This document shows, piece after piece, positions 9,801-20,800 of a DNA stretch of 64,000 nucleotides. Both the position numbers and the translations under genes were made by a program. Source of the DNA: Patiria miniata (lineage: Eukaryota > Echinodermata > Asteroidea > Valvatida > Asterinidae). The stretch spans positions 37,283,315 through 37,347,314 of the forward strand of contig NW_024037069.1 of NCBI RefSeq assembly GCF_015706575.1, read 5' to 3'. Each line of letters starts with the position of its first letter. Positions within the stretch are counted from its first letter, which is position 1. A model generated the notes under the pieces. It was not told the DNA's origin, ran no database searches, and saw only the letters and a program-made list of their open reading frames with translations.

Positions 9801-12800
9801 CGAGACAGAAACCATTCAAGTAATTCTGGCACATGACCCGCCGGACGTGTCGGTTTTTACACTGAGGACCTGCACAACGGCATCAAAGAAAGATACAAAC
9901 TATCAGAAAGATCGATCTCACAGAGCTCACGAATAGAAGACGCTCATTGTTTTTACAACAGGAAATGTCAATTTAAAAAAACAAACAATTTCTGGTTACA
10001 CACAGAAAACAGGCATGCAACTGTTAATTAAGCCACAAAAAAAGAGGAAAATCTTATACTTCAGAAGACTTTGTATAGTGTTTTTCAATTTGTAATGGCA
10101 GACATGGGAATTTAAAAAAAAAATGAAGAAATTCGAGGAAAAGTTGCATGCCTGAGAAAAAATGACTACAGCAGGATAATTGAATATGAGACATCCCAGC
10201 TACCATACTGGTTGACAGTCTCAATATTTGTTGAAGGGGTTTAGAAGCCACCAAGCTCAAACATGCTGCGTGGCTAGAGATCACACCCCAAAAATGACAA
10301 CATAAGCAATATTGCAAACACTGCCAGTGTTTGACTGGAATTCAGAGTGTACATTGTCGTAAATATAATTTAAAAATTGAACAAAGAAATTGACTGGAGC
10401 GGGGTTTGAACCTGCGACCTCTTGATTGCGGTTCTGGTGCTCTACCTACTGAGCAATCCAGCACTTTGATCATGGTTCCCCTTTTGTCAATGTCTACATT
10501 TGACAAAAATGCATTCCACAAGAACTTGCCCCATTGTGCATTGAAAGAGACGGGACATTCAAACAAGTCTCCCATAGTAATTCCTGTTATTTAAAAAAAA
10601 ACCAGGAATTGCTACATACCTATATGAGGGACAGTACCTCCTCTACTCTAATTATTCCTCATTGAAGAACAATAGATACAACAGAGAGAGATACAAAAAT
10701 TTGACCATACCAGCACTGTCTAGAATTTTGTAATAAGAACTGTAAGAACTGTTCCCTCTGTTATAATAACCTCCACATTTTTATACAATTTTTACATGCA
10801 TGTATGTTTTTGCAATTTGTTTATATTCAATATTGACACACCGTTTATACATGCATTTTAATATCCCTTTAGTTTTTTAATCGACCTAATCCAGTTTTTA
10901 TGCTACTATTTTATTTTTCAGATATTTACAATAAACTTTGATTATTTTTTAAATACCTTATCAACTTTTCTAAATATTGTATAATCCATGGTTCTCGTAC
11001 TTTATAGATGAATCTCCTTTTATTTATATGTTTTATATGTATCAGTAATGTTATAGGGCCTACTATTGTAAGCCGTTATCATCAGACACATTATAAAGGC
11101 TGCCGACTTGGTGTTTATAAAAATAAACCAGAATAATAATAATAATAAATAATATCAAGGGAAGACTTGCCGTGTTTGCAGAAGCCCCTGTCATACCAAG
11201 GGCAGTCTCGGACTTTACTCTCTGGGTCTATGTGAAGAAATGGGCACTCCTTGTTGCTACACATACCTGCAAAAAAAAACCTAACAAATCATCGTCCCAA
11301 GTACACCACATATCTTCCTAGCAAAATGTGAAGAATTTGTTTTCAAAACATGACAAACCCAACTTTGTCACCTTTTAGAATCCCACCCTATGCTTGCTAC
11401 CCAAAGTCAGTTTGGACAGTTGTTTATATTTAAACACAATTTATGAATACAATATTTAAAGAGAAAAAGGTAGTTTGGAAACAGCTGTTATACTGTGCTC
11501 TTCAAAGTTTATGCAACCATGCAACTTTTTCACTTTTTTTTCAAATTGAGGTATCACGTTTTGAAAATAAACTCTTCATGTTTAGTGTACAAAACAGATT
11601 GTATAAACAATTTATAGCTTATTTTTTTTTCTGCATCTACTTGTCCACTTCCCTTTTCCTTTGCCATTCTAAGGACCAAGTCCGAAGACAATATTTTCAA
11701 AAGCCAGTTTGTGGAAATTTATTTAAATTTTAAAAAACCTTGTTACAATTTGTTTGTTAACTTTATGGAAATGTTCCGATATTATACGAAATAAAAGTTG
11801 CCTCATGTTATTTGAGAATTTCTTTCGCCCTAAAAAAGGTTCCCTGGAAATGACATGGCATGTTGTCCTTTCTCGGTTATGAGATTAGGGTGCTTCCAAA
11901 TCAAAATAAAGTTGAAAACCGTCTATTTTTGAAGGTCAAAAAGGCAAATTTTCCACATGTTTCAGAGGCAGTGCGACTCAGTGTACAGAGGCAATCTAGT
12001 ATCCGAGCCCCATTTATGAGGCTAGGTTTGACCAAGACTTACCAAACTTTGTGAAGAAGAAGCACTCGGGCATCTTTGTCATGTCGTACTGGTGAAGAAA
12101 CTCGCATTCGTCTCCCTTCTTGCACAGTCCCCGTAGCCAGTGTTTGCAGACCACGCTCTTTTCACCCCCGACGTGACGGTACGGACACATCGGCCCCTTG
12201 CTGCAGTTGTGCTGCTTGTAGAACTGACACACAGCGGCACCCGATTCTGTGGAGATTGAAGTACATAAACACAAATAAACACTGAACTGAACCATCCTTG
12301 ATCCTTCGAAAACTCACCGAGTTTTTGAGAACTTTGGAAGGGCAAGATAGGATCCAGCAACTGCTGCCATACATTATACAATTTAATGCCCTATATTTTG
12401 AATGTAGGGGGCGGGCCTACTAAGAATTTCAGCAATTTCAAATTCCAGCGGTTCATTTTTGAGGATTAAATTAAAAGATGGTTCTTAGGCAAACCGCCAA
12501 ACAAGTTAGAGTTATGCATCTAGGAAAAAGTTCCATACTGGGCCACCACTCATATTCCTTAATATGACCTGAAAAGTACCAAAAGTTGTAAATCTGATGA
12601 AGAAACACTGTTTAACTAGGAGTGCACAAATTCTTTGATAATACTTTAAAATGTTCTGTCATGGTAGTCCCAGTAACTTGGACCAAACTTATCGCCTTTT
12701 TTTAACATTTGGACATGGTCTGGCGATAGTGGGGTCCAAGCTAATACCGCGACCTGGACAACATCATCCTGTCACTGTCCCAAAAACCAACATTTTCCAA

Positions 12801-14263
12801 CAAAAACATCAGATTTCACCTTCAAAACGGCCTTCAAATTACTAGATATGCAACCTGAGGTACAAGTAGACATCGATAATTAAGATGGTTGTACTGAAGT
12901 TTACTTACGATCCGGAAAAAAGTGAAATTTTCCGTTCATTTCGGAGAGCTCCCCTCGCGATCTTGAACACGTTAAATTTCCGATCGTGTTTAATGTTTGA
13001 ACGACGCGATTTCTTCTACATGCCCAGCGTACATTCGATGGTCCCCGTATCCCGAGTGCGATTCCATTACCGAGCGTGCGCGATGCATCGATTATGATAA
13101 TGAGTCACGTTTGTAAACATACATGTGCATTTCGAACTGTAAAAGGGAATCGGGAACCAGCTTGAACTGGTACCCGCCATAAAAGCTGCGCTAGTTCCCG
13201 ACTCCCTATTATCGTTTGAAATGCACATGTGTTTACAAACGTGATCCAGTCTACTCATTATCATAATCGATGCATCGCGCGCGCTCGGTAACAGAATCGC
13301 ACTCGGGATACGGGGACCATCGAATGTACGCTGGGCATGTAGAAGAAATCGCGTCGTTCAAACATTAAACACGATCGGAAATTTAATGTGTTCAAGATCG
13401 CGAGGGGAGCTCTCCGAAATGAACGGAAAATTTCACTTTTTTCCGGATCGTAAGTAAACTTCAGTACAACCATCTTAATTATCAATGTCTACTTGTACCT
13501 CAGGTGGCATATCTAGTAATTTGGAGGCCGTTTTGAAGGTGAAATCTGATGTTTTTGTTGGAAAATGTTGGTTTTTGGGACAGTGACAGGATGATGTTGT
13601 CCAGGTCGCGGTATTAGCTTGGACCCCACTATCGCCAGACCATGTCCAAATGTTAAAAAAGGCGATAAGTTGGGTCCAAGTTACTCGGACTACTGTCATG
13701 GCCCATAGACTTTGTGCAGGAGCTCTGAGTGGTGGCCCAGTATGGAATTTTTTCCTGCATCTATTGTCCCCCCCCCCCCCTCCCCTCTTAAACTTTATAG
13801 GAACGGGGTCCTAAAAGTAACAATTACACATGATGTACCACTATTTGATGTCATTGTTAACAAACAGCATGAACAGTCTGACAGTGATTAACTTATTTAA
13901 CAATAACATGTTTAACTAAGTAATAATTTAGGACCAAAACGAAAGAGGGGCCCATAAAAATTAACTATACAAACAATCGCCGAGTTATTTATAAGCACCA
14001 CATTATTATCATTAACTTCACAATTGCCGTTTATTAAATTCATAAATATTGAGCCTCTGAGCGGATCCAAATATCCCTCAAACAATTCAACAATCGGTCC
14101 TGGTCTGGTCTGGTCTTCATTATTTTATCACGAAACTAGTGCAACTGCAATTATACTTACTATCCATTCCAGGAAAGGGCAGGGGTTGTGATCCAATTTG
14201 CTGCTCTAAAGCTGTCTCCAAGTCGAACCGCAAGCCTTCCACGTTTGCCACTATGTTTTCCAT
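6897..14263 (-). CDS. CPSF4: Cleavage and polyadenylation specificity factor subunit 4 (CPSF30/Clipper type), 7 exons
   Basis: RNA-binding subunit of the CPSF complex, which recognises the AAUAAA signal in pre-mRNA 3' processing. Exons in transcript order: 14161-14263, 12043-12246, 11171-11266, 9776-9869, 8369-8517, 7278-7402, 6897-6998. They splice to 290 codons plus TAG. The N-terminus ([20 protein letters not shown]) and PFPGMDKSGAAVC match the family. The five CCCH fingers begin at about C41, C68, C96, C124 and C148. Two CCHC knuckles follow: [14 protein letters not shown] (185-198) and [14 protein letters not shown] (255-268). Human CPSF4 has one knuckle; Drosophila Clipper has two. Intron 3 uses a GC donor (11169-11170). 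Exon 5 uses the GTAATT donor at 8367-8368, because the nearer GTCAGT would break the frame. The introns are packed with repeats. Confidence 0.97.
7143..7250 (-). mobile_element. GGGGCGGATCCAG repeat, copy 1 (CPSF4 intron 6)
   Basis: Read on the minus strand it starts CAGGGGCGGATCCAG, passes a G-rich stretch and GAAATGTA-ACAGGT, and ends GGACACTTGGCCTCC then AAAATCAATA. The same order of blocks occurs on the plus strand at 54431-54537. It is about 108 bp, non-coding and of unknown class. Confidence 0.7.
7604..8062. mobile_element. TIR element in CPSF4 intron 5 with internal 82-bp tandem duplication
   Basis: The left end AAGGCCAAAAAAAAAAAGTC then TCCGGTTTCTGG is mirrored at 8026-8060 (CCAGAAACTGGAGAC, T run, GGCCTA). 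Inside, an 82-bp unit beginning TATGGCCTCTCTGGACTCCC (about 7802 and 7884) is present twice in direct tandem and looks essentially identical, so the duplication is recent. It is not coding. Confidence 0.65.
8548..9065. mobile_element. TIR element with AAAGCTACAGTCCATCATTTG ends, copy 1
   Basis: It starts AGCTACAGTCCATCATTTG and ends with the inverted form CAAATGATGGACTCTAGCT, about 520 bp. The inside is non-coding and includes a CpG-rich patch (CGCGACGTCGCGC, near 8765). An inverted copy lies at 53530-54075 and a degenerate relative at about 23227-23605. It sits in CPSF4 intron 4. Confidence 0.75.
9066..9775. other. Rest of CPSF4 intron 4 with a 17-nt G tract
   Basis: Apart from the G tract at 9496-9512 and a following GGGTTGGGGGAGGGG stretch, I see no gene or recognisable element here. 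Confidence 0.5.
9870..11170. other. CPSF4 intron 3, including one tRNA-like SINE fragment
   Basis: This is the GC-AG intron. At 10385-10467 a minus-strand tRNA-like segment occurs (see separate entry). Near 11130 there is a short AAT microsatellite. The remainder is AT-rich with nothing recognisable. Confidence 0.5.
10385..10467 (-). mobile_element. tRNA-derived SINE head or tRNA pseudogene
   Basis: On the minus strand it has an A-box-like GCTCAGTAGGTAGAGCA and a B box GGTTCAAACCCC, and the ends CTGGA/TCCAG can pair. The anticodon stem does not pair, so it is not a functional tRNA; it is a SINE head or a pseudogene. Confidence 0.55.
11267..12042. other. CPSF4 intron 2, no recognisable element
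   Basis: AT-rich GT-AG intron. No repeat termini, RNA gene or additional exon seen. Confidence 0.45.
12513..13766. mobile_element. Large near-perfect foldback (long inverted repeat) in CPSF4 intron 1
   Basis: Two arms of roughly 550-600 bp are mirrored about 13179. The outer ends (GCATCTAGGAAAAA left, TTTTTTCCTGCATCTA right) and the inner parts (CGATGCATCG plus TTTGTAAACATACATGTG against its complement) correspond in order. Where I compared them base by base (12655-13140), arms differ at only a few percent of positions. The left arm carries about 70 extra bases near 12550-12655. The centre is a small spacer around TTGAACTGGTACCC. ORFs of about 70 aa appear in both arms only because they mirror each other. 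A C tract (13768-13780) abuts the right end. Confidence 0.9.
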
Positions 14264-14389
14264 CCTGCTCACCAAAATCTTTCGATTAACAACTGTGTTT
14301 TAAACAAGAAAAATGAATGATATCGGATTTCTTCTTGCACGCCACACACACCACTTGGTAAGCAGTAGAGGGCGCCATCAGATGGTATC

Positions 14390-14530
14390 GGGACAACTCG
14401 TACCCGGGACAACTCGTACCCGGGACTACTCGTACCCAAAATTTGTGACCCGGGACAACTCGTACCCGAGACGACTCGTACCCGGGACAACTCGTACCCG
14501 GGACGACTCGTACCCGGGACGACTCGTACC
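14390..14530. repeat. 16-bp minisatellite upstream of CPSF4, forward orientation
   Basis: About eight units of GGGACAACTCGTACCC, with one interruption near 14435. It begins about 127 bp upstream of the CPSF4 start codon, so it may lie in the promoter or 5' UTR. Unit ends GGG and CCC join to make CCCGGG at each junction. Confidence 0.9.
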
Positions 14531-15066
14531 TTGTACTTTTCTTACCATTTACTTTTCTGTTCCTTTTTTGTAAGATGTAATTGACAAATCCGAAGATGTG
14601 GAAAACCAAAAGCCGTTGAGTTTTGGGGAATTGCCAGTGGTGACAAGCAAGAGATTGTTCTGGAGAGATTCTGGCAGCTGGCCGATGATCGCGGAGTTCG
14701 CCGAATTCGCGGAAGGAGCTATAGCAATCATGAGCTTCTTAACTTATTTGATCTTCATTTATTAAGAAAACTTATTTCTAAAATAAGTGGACCGATTCAT
14801 TAAAATTATAAAAATGTTACATATGGCACCTTCTACACTTTTTATGACATTAATTTTGATAACCATCAACAATCCCAGTAGCGTGTCAGTCTTTTGCATA
14901 ATTATGTGAAATAATTCAAAAGTCACTTAATTAGAATTGTTAGCTTAGTGAGTAACGTGAGATGAATAAAATGATTGAATAATAATTGGTTGAAAATAAG
15001 TATGATAACAGTCGGCACAAGTAAGGCACAGATACGAGTACGCTGCACAGTGTTTTATTTTCAGAC

Positions 15067-15226
15067 GGGTACGAGTTGTCCCGGGTACGAGTTGTCCCGG
15101 GTACGAGTTGTCCCGGGTACGAGTTGTCCCGGGTACGAATTGTCCCGGGTACGAATTGTCCCGGGTACGAGTTGTCCCGGGTACGAGTTGTCTCGGGTAC
15201 GAATTGTCTCGGGTACGAGTTGTCCA
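15067..15226. repeat. 16-bp minisatellite, reverse orientation
   Basis: Ten units of GGGTACGAGTTGTCCC, the reverse complement of the unit at 14390-14530. The two arrays therefore face each other across about 540 bp. ORFs here are repeat translations. Confidence 0.9.
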
Positions 15227-15466
15227 ACATTCCATCAGATGACCACATTAAAAAATTCCCAAGATGTCCCAAGACAGTTATTGTGATCTATCACAACAAA
15301 TCGTTCGCACACTGCAGCCCTCTTTAAGGTGTGTGCTTTTGTTTCACAGGGAAACGTATGAGTAGACCTCATGTAGACCTCTTGATGAATTAACTTATCT
15401 TGATGAATTTACTTATCAAGACATACCCTAAAGATGGCTCATGCTAAAATGCAATCAGTCTATACA

Positions 15467-15906
15467 ACAGGGTGAGTCAAAAAAACGAAACCCAAATGTC
15501 GGGACCATTATTTTAGTACAAGAATAATTCAAATCACTTATGTACTTTTCAAGTTACGGAATTGTAAACACAACCACCGTTTTAAAGTTCTGTCCACGCG
15601 TCACAAGAAGTCGAGTGTTCTTTCAGTAAAACGAAAACAAATCCCATATAGGGATGTGTGTGCATTGTTTTCGTTTTGCTGAAAGAACGCACACCTTTTT
15701 TTGTGATCCGTGGACTTTAAAACGGTGGTTGTGTTTGAAATTCTGTAACTTGAAAAGCATGTAAGTGATTTAAATGATTCTTGTACTAAAACAAAGCTTA
15801 AGAATTGGGCTTTCATATCCTAGATTTTCAAAGTGCTACACGCATAACTTCACTAAAATAATAGTCCCGACATTTGGGTTGCGTTTTTTTTTTTACTCAC
15901 CCTGTA
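15467..15906. mobile_element. CAGGGTG-end palindromic MITE, copy 1
   Basis: It begins CAGGGTGAGTCAAAAAAACG and ends with the complement (CGTTTTTTTTTTTACTCACCCTG). The interior is itself largely palindromic (AACCACCGTTTTAAAGT against AAAACGGTGGTTGTGTTT; CTTTCAG-AAAACGAAAACA against its complement). Copies lie at 24030-24516 and 41184-41661. The ends resemble Tc1/mariner-type termini; the TA duplication is clear only at the 41184 copy. Confidence 0.8.
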
Positions 15907-15940
15907 TAGGAGCAAAGTTCCATTTTAACGGGGCCGTCAT

Positions 15941-15959
15941 GGGGGGGGGGGGGGGGGGG
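15941..15959 (+). repeat. 19-nt G tract
   Basis: Uninterrupted G19 just right of the MITE. Confidence 0.95.
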
Positions 15960-16047
15960 TTACTCCATAGAAGTCTCGCCGAGAAACCATTTTGGGGATA
16001 TGCTTAGGGTAAAGCCTTCTCGTTGGTAGAACCAAAGACTCATTACT

Positions 16048-16440
16048 ACACTCAACCAAAAAGAAAGTCCTTTTATCAATACTTTTTTGTCGAACTCAAA
16101 AACTAGTATCGCTCAAATAACGACTAACCAGTACACAAATTCCTTAGCCATCCACTCATACTCTTTGTTTGGCCCAAAACAGTGATAATGTGTACGAAAT
16201 TATGCAATTTATGACAAGTGGTACCCGGCGAAAAAAGTTGCAATTTTGTATACGTGCCAGGTGAGTGTGAACCACAACATGCACGTACACAAATTAAAGT
16301 GCAACTGTTTTCATTATCACTGTTTTGGGACAATAGGAATTTCTGCACTGATTAGTCGTTATTTGAGTGAGAGGTGCTCAGTAGTTTTTTGAGTTGGACA
16401 AAAAAGTATTGAAAGGGAGACTTTCTTTTTGGTTGAGTGT
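16048..16440. mobile_element. MITE with long ACACTCAACC termini
   Basis: The left end ACACTCAACCAAAAAGAAAG is mirrored at the right end (CTTTCTTTTTGGTTGAGTGT), and similarity continues inward for about 80 bp (AATACTTTTTTGTC, CTCAAATAACGACTAA). It is about 393 bp and non-coding. Confidence 0.8.
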
Positions 16441-17821
16441 AAGTCTTTGAGGACAGAGGATCCTCATCAGTGTGAAATTTACCTATAAATGTGGGAAAGC
16501 TTCCTCTTCTCAAAAGCAATTATGAAAAAGTTCTCCGCTAAGGAAGTTGGGCCATTGTTTCGTGGAATTTCCAGATTTTTTTTTTCAAATCGGGGACCTT
16601 CGGGAACGAGGGACCCTATTGTCCTCTATTGTTCAACGTCCCCTATTGAACGCAGAAACGAACTCGCCTACTTATAAACACACGATAGGTTATTTTATAT
16701 CTTTAATAACATATCGGGTAAACACACATTTTACGGAATAAAAACATAAGATGATCATTACAAATAAATCTCACCAAATACTATAATCTTCTTAAGAATA
16801 GATAGCTCTTTCATCTTGTAGTTTAGTGTCTGTGAGAATGTCTCAACAGACTTTGTTGTTCTGTCAACATTATTCAAATTATATTTGTGTCTGGCTACTT
16901 TAAAAAATGCCGATGCGTATTGATGGAGTATCTTTCTATAGCCAAATTTAAGTCCATAATTCTAGACTCGTCATAATATACCCAATGAACTCAAGCACAT
17001 TTATATACATGTTTTACTTATTGTTACAGTATAACATTATTATATTAAAGAAATTCATTGCAAATAATAAACAGAGTTTGATGTGTGTAACATATCGAAA
17101 AAGGAATAATGTTTTATGATTGACGACATTACATAAATTTCCAACGTGCAGTCAAAAACACACAAAAGTTTGCAATCTTCTCGGATAGATGACCAACATG
17201 TTGTTTTGACGTTGTAATAATAAAATATTGCGTACAGGTTTGGAAGATAAAAACAATAATTTCATTCAAAATGTTGATGTTTTTCTTCACTTATGGTTTT
17301 AAGCCGCTTTAAACTGCTGCAGAGTTTATAGTACATGTATGTCGTTACTCGTCAGATAGGATATCGACTTTAACATTTCGCACCCAATTATTTCCCATAT
17401 CAAATTTATTATGTGCAGATATTTACAAAGCATGATACCTCAACGAAATACGAGCAAAAGGAATATTAGAATATTAAGCATCTTGTCTTTCCCATCGGTA
17501 TTATGAACTGTTTACTGATAAAGACCACTCAAACCCACCCCGCAGAAAACAAAACAAAATATATGCATTTTTTTTTTGAGGACAATAATTTGCAAACGCT
17601 TAGGGGCCTATTGGGCAATGTCATTTTGTCCAACATATCGGTATGAATTTCCTCATTGTGCAGTTCCTCGCGCACAGCTAGTCCTAGCCTAATAAGACAA
17701 CAATGCCCATATTAGGCACCGCCATGCATCTTTTTGTCTCTGTTGATGTAGGGCCTATATATATGAATTTGTGTAGTTATCTGGTTGTGGCAAATGACAC
17801 GGGCCTTCATCTGGCGTGGGC
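16441..17821 (-). other. Intergenic/3' flank of stomatin A
   Basis: Very AT-rich. I see no gene or repeat ends. A minus-strand AATAAA at 17405-17410 is about 0.4 kb past the stomatin A stop. Confidence 0.45.
17405..17410 (-). terminator. Possible polyadenylation signal of stomatin A
   Basis: TTTATT on the plus strand reads AATAAA on the minus strand, 412 bases beyond the stomatin A stop. In AT-rich DNA such hexamers are common, so this is tentative. Confidence 0.3.
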
Positions 17822-20800
17822 CTACTTCATTTTCATTGCCTGGGTGAGCATGTTGACGGGCAGAGGGAAGATGATGGTGGAGTTCTTCTCGGCCGAGATA
17901 GCGTGGAGTGTCTGGAGGTACCGGAGCTGGAGGGCGTTGGGAGACTCAGCGATGATGTCGGCAGCCTCCTTCAGGGCGCGGGAGGCGTTCTGCTCACCCT
18001 CTGCAGCAATCACCTGAAAAAGGGAGAGTTAAGTATGAAACGGGATAGCTACGCAGCCACCAACAACTTGCTCCAACGCAGTAAAATCATTGGGCGTGCA
18101 TAGGCGTCAAGAGGCTTTGCATTTTGATGTGAACATACATCTTCAGAATACGGACCGAGTATACCGTGCAAACATTTGAGAAAAAAAAAACTCTCGCAAG
18201 AGGACTTCAGAGTGAACACTACTTCGAGTCTTCGAAGAAGCGCTATTCACATGCAGCGTCACCATCAATTCCATGCAGCCGGCCACGATAGCACTGGGAA
18301 ACGAAGCTGGATTAAGGTTACGGGGAGGACGCTAGGTCAAAGGTTTAACCCTTAAGCCCGAATGAATAGTACAGCTGATGTCTGTGACAGCATCAAATCA
18401 TATTTTTGTCAATCATCGAAGCAAAGTAATTATCAACTTTTCCTCACCTTTGCACGAGCCTCCCTGGACGCTTCAGCCTCAGCCGCCATGGCACGTTGCA
18501 TCTGTCTTGGAAGGCGCACGTCCTTACTGTGGGTAAAGCAAACAAGCTCGAAATGATCCTGGAAGCTACGGCCCAACTCAAATACACAACCTCACGTTGT
18601 CGTGACTGTCAATTGAGAAAGATTCCCATTTGTTGTCAGTTGGTGCATGGAGCGTTTTATAGCATGTGCAACACCCACTTTGTGTGCAGTACAGTGCCAG
18701 CCCGAATGCGAAATGAGTGCCCTCGATATAATAGTGTTTTCAGTTCAAACATCAGGCTGGTGGACTCTAGTGACCCAATTTTCCACGACTGAAATATATT
18801 GGTAGCTGGTCAGTGGAGACCTCTGAACCTGGCGCAATTCAGGGCCATGAACCTGAGGCACGTGTTGTTGCGAGGGCCTACGGGACAAGGTGATTGATTG
18901 CCATAAAAGGCATGTGCTGACGTTTGTTACTAACCAACCAACCAACGGAGAGACATGATGATTTCTTGACCTGCTCTTCGCAGCTAAAAACAATCCGATC
19001 AAAATGACTGGTAAAATGGTTGTCCAAAGGACGAAGAAACATCTGCATTTTGATGACCACTGTATAATGTTGTTAAGCGCTTTGCCAAGCAGAACAGATT
19101 GATTCGGAAAGAACCATGCAGAGGACGCACTCGTAGCGGGACATTAGGTCAGAATCTAGAAATCAATATTAGGGAACATTGTGCACTCCAACGTAAAAGC
19201 TCAAATTACTACGTGTGTCCAATGCTTAACTGCCAAATAGCTTGATATAATTCCTCAAGCCAGGATGCCTTCCTCGCTCAAGTTCATTTAGCTTCAGTTT
19301 TGCTTCCACTTAGAGCTTGTTGATTCCTTGTTCGATGTACCACTTGCAAAATTCGTTTGTAACGTGACGAGAAATGAGAGAGAGCATCACAAACGCTACG
19401 TACATTGTTACACTTACATCTCAACTCTCTCTACTTTGACGCCCCAGGGATCAGTAGCGTCATCCAGCAACGACTGCAGGGTGTTGCTAATCTCCTCACG
19501 GTGGCTCAACATCTCAGCCAGGGTCTTGGTGCCCAAGACGTTACGCAGGGTGGTGGCAGCAAGCAGCTCCGTGGAGCGCTTGTAGTTCTCCACGTTGATA
19601 GTCGCCATAGTGGGGTCTTGCACGCGGAAGTAGACCACGGCATCTACGGTCACCGTCACGCTGTCTTTCGAGAGAACCTTAAAAGCAAAAAAAAACAAAC
19701 ACGAAAATGTCATCATTCACATCGACATTGGATTCGGCTCAGAATCAAGGAGAATAGTGAGTCTGACTCTGTACCTCCTGGGGCGGCACATCAAAAGAGA
19801 GTGTCCTAAGATCAACCACTAGAATGTCATCGATGCAGGGGATGATGAAGAACAGACCAGGGCCCTTGGGTCCTCCGGGCATCAAGCGACCGACGCGGAA
19901 CAAGATGGCTCGCTCGTACTCGGCAATTGTCTGAGGATAAATAAATAAGGTTCAATAATTGACAGATATAGATCTCAAGATGGCTCACGAATCTTTCTGA
20001 AACACGTCGTGCAAACTCACCTTGAAGCAAAACCAAATCGTGATAGGGAACGTCAAGCTGATGAAAAGAACCGAAAAGAACCAGAGAACGTATGTGCAGC
20101 ATGACATCTCCTCTGAATCTAAGAATTGGAGAAGACAATCAACACATGTTACCAGAGGTATAATAGAATCAGTCATATACGTCAAAACACGGGTAAAAGG
20201 CTTCACAACAGACAGACGGAAATTGGGATGTTGTTAGCTGATAAGTTAATCACAAGTCAATTACGGGGTGGTGTCAAACCATACTTCAGATCACAGGCAA
20301 CAGATGATGAACAGTGACCCCAAAAATGCACAGTTCATCTGCATATTTTGCCCCTTGAATTAAGACTAGATGTGCTTGTGATGACTTGTGATGACTTAAT
20401 TAAAACAGGTCAATCACAAGTCAATTACGGGGTGGTGTCAAGCCATACTTCAGATCACAGGCAACAGATGAATGACCTCCCAAAAATGCACAGTTCATTT
20501 GCATATTTTGCCCCTTGAATCAAGGCTGTATGAACTTGCGATGACTTGTGATGACATGATTAAAACTATATATAACGTATTAACAATATAACAATATTAA
20601 CACTAATATACAAAACATTCTGCTTGAATGTGGTGGACGGAATTTTGCCGTAATACTTAATACCAAATAATGCTTTGAAATAAGGCCTATTATGCTATGG
20701 CTTTATACCGAATCTGCAATACTTTTATGAAAGCGCGAATTGTTCATTTCTAGCGATAAGCTGTACAAAATAATGTTAAACAATAAAATGGATCAGTTAC

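Noticed and set aside
10385..10467. Possible tRNA gene on the minus strand
   Set aside because: A and B boxes are present but the anticodon stem does not pair; more likely a SINE or pseudogene.
12885..13485. Two copies of a 70-74 codon frame on opposite strands
   Set aside because: They are mirror images in the two arms of the foldback, without a family motif or codon signal.
14286..15327. Several frames rich in repeated SCPGYELSRVRVV or RTRDNSYPGQ peptides
   Set aside because: They are periodic translations of the 16-bp minisatellites in different frames and on both strands.
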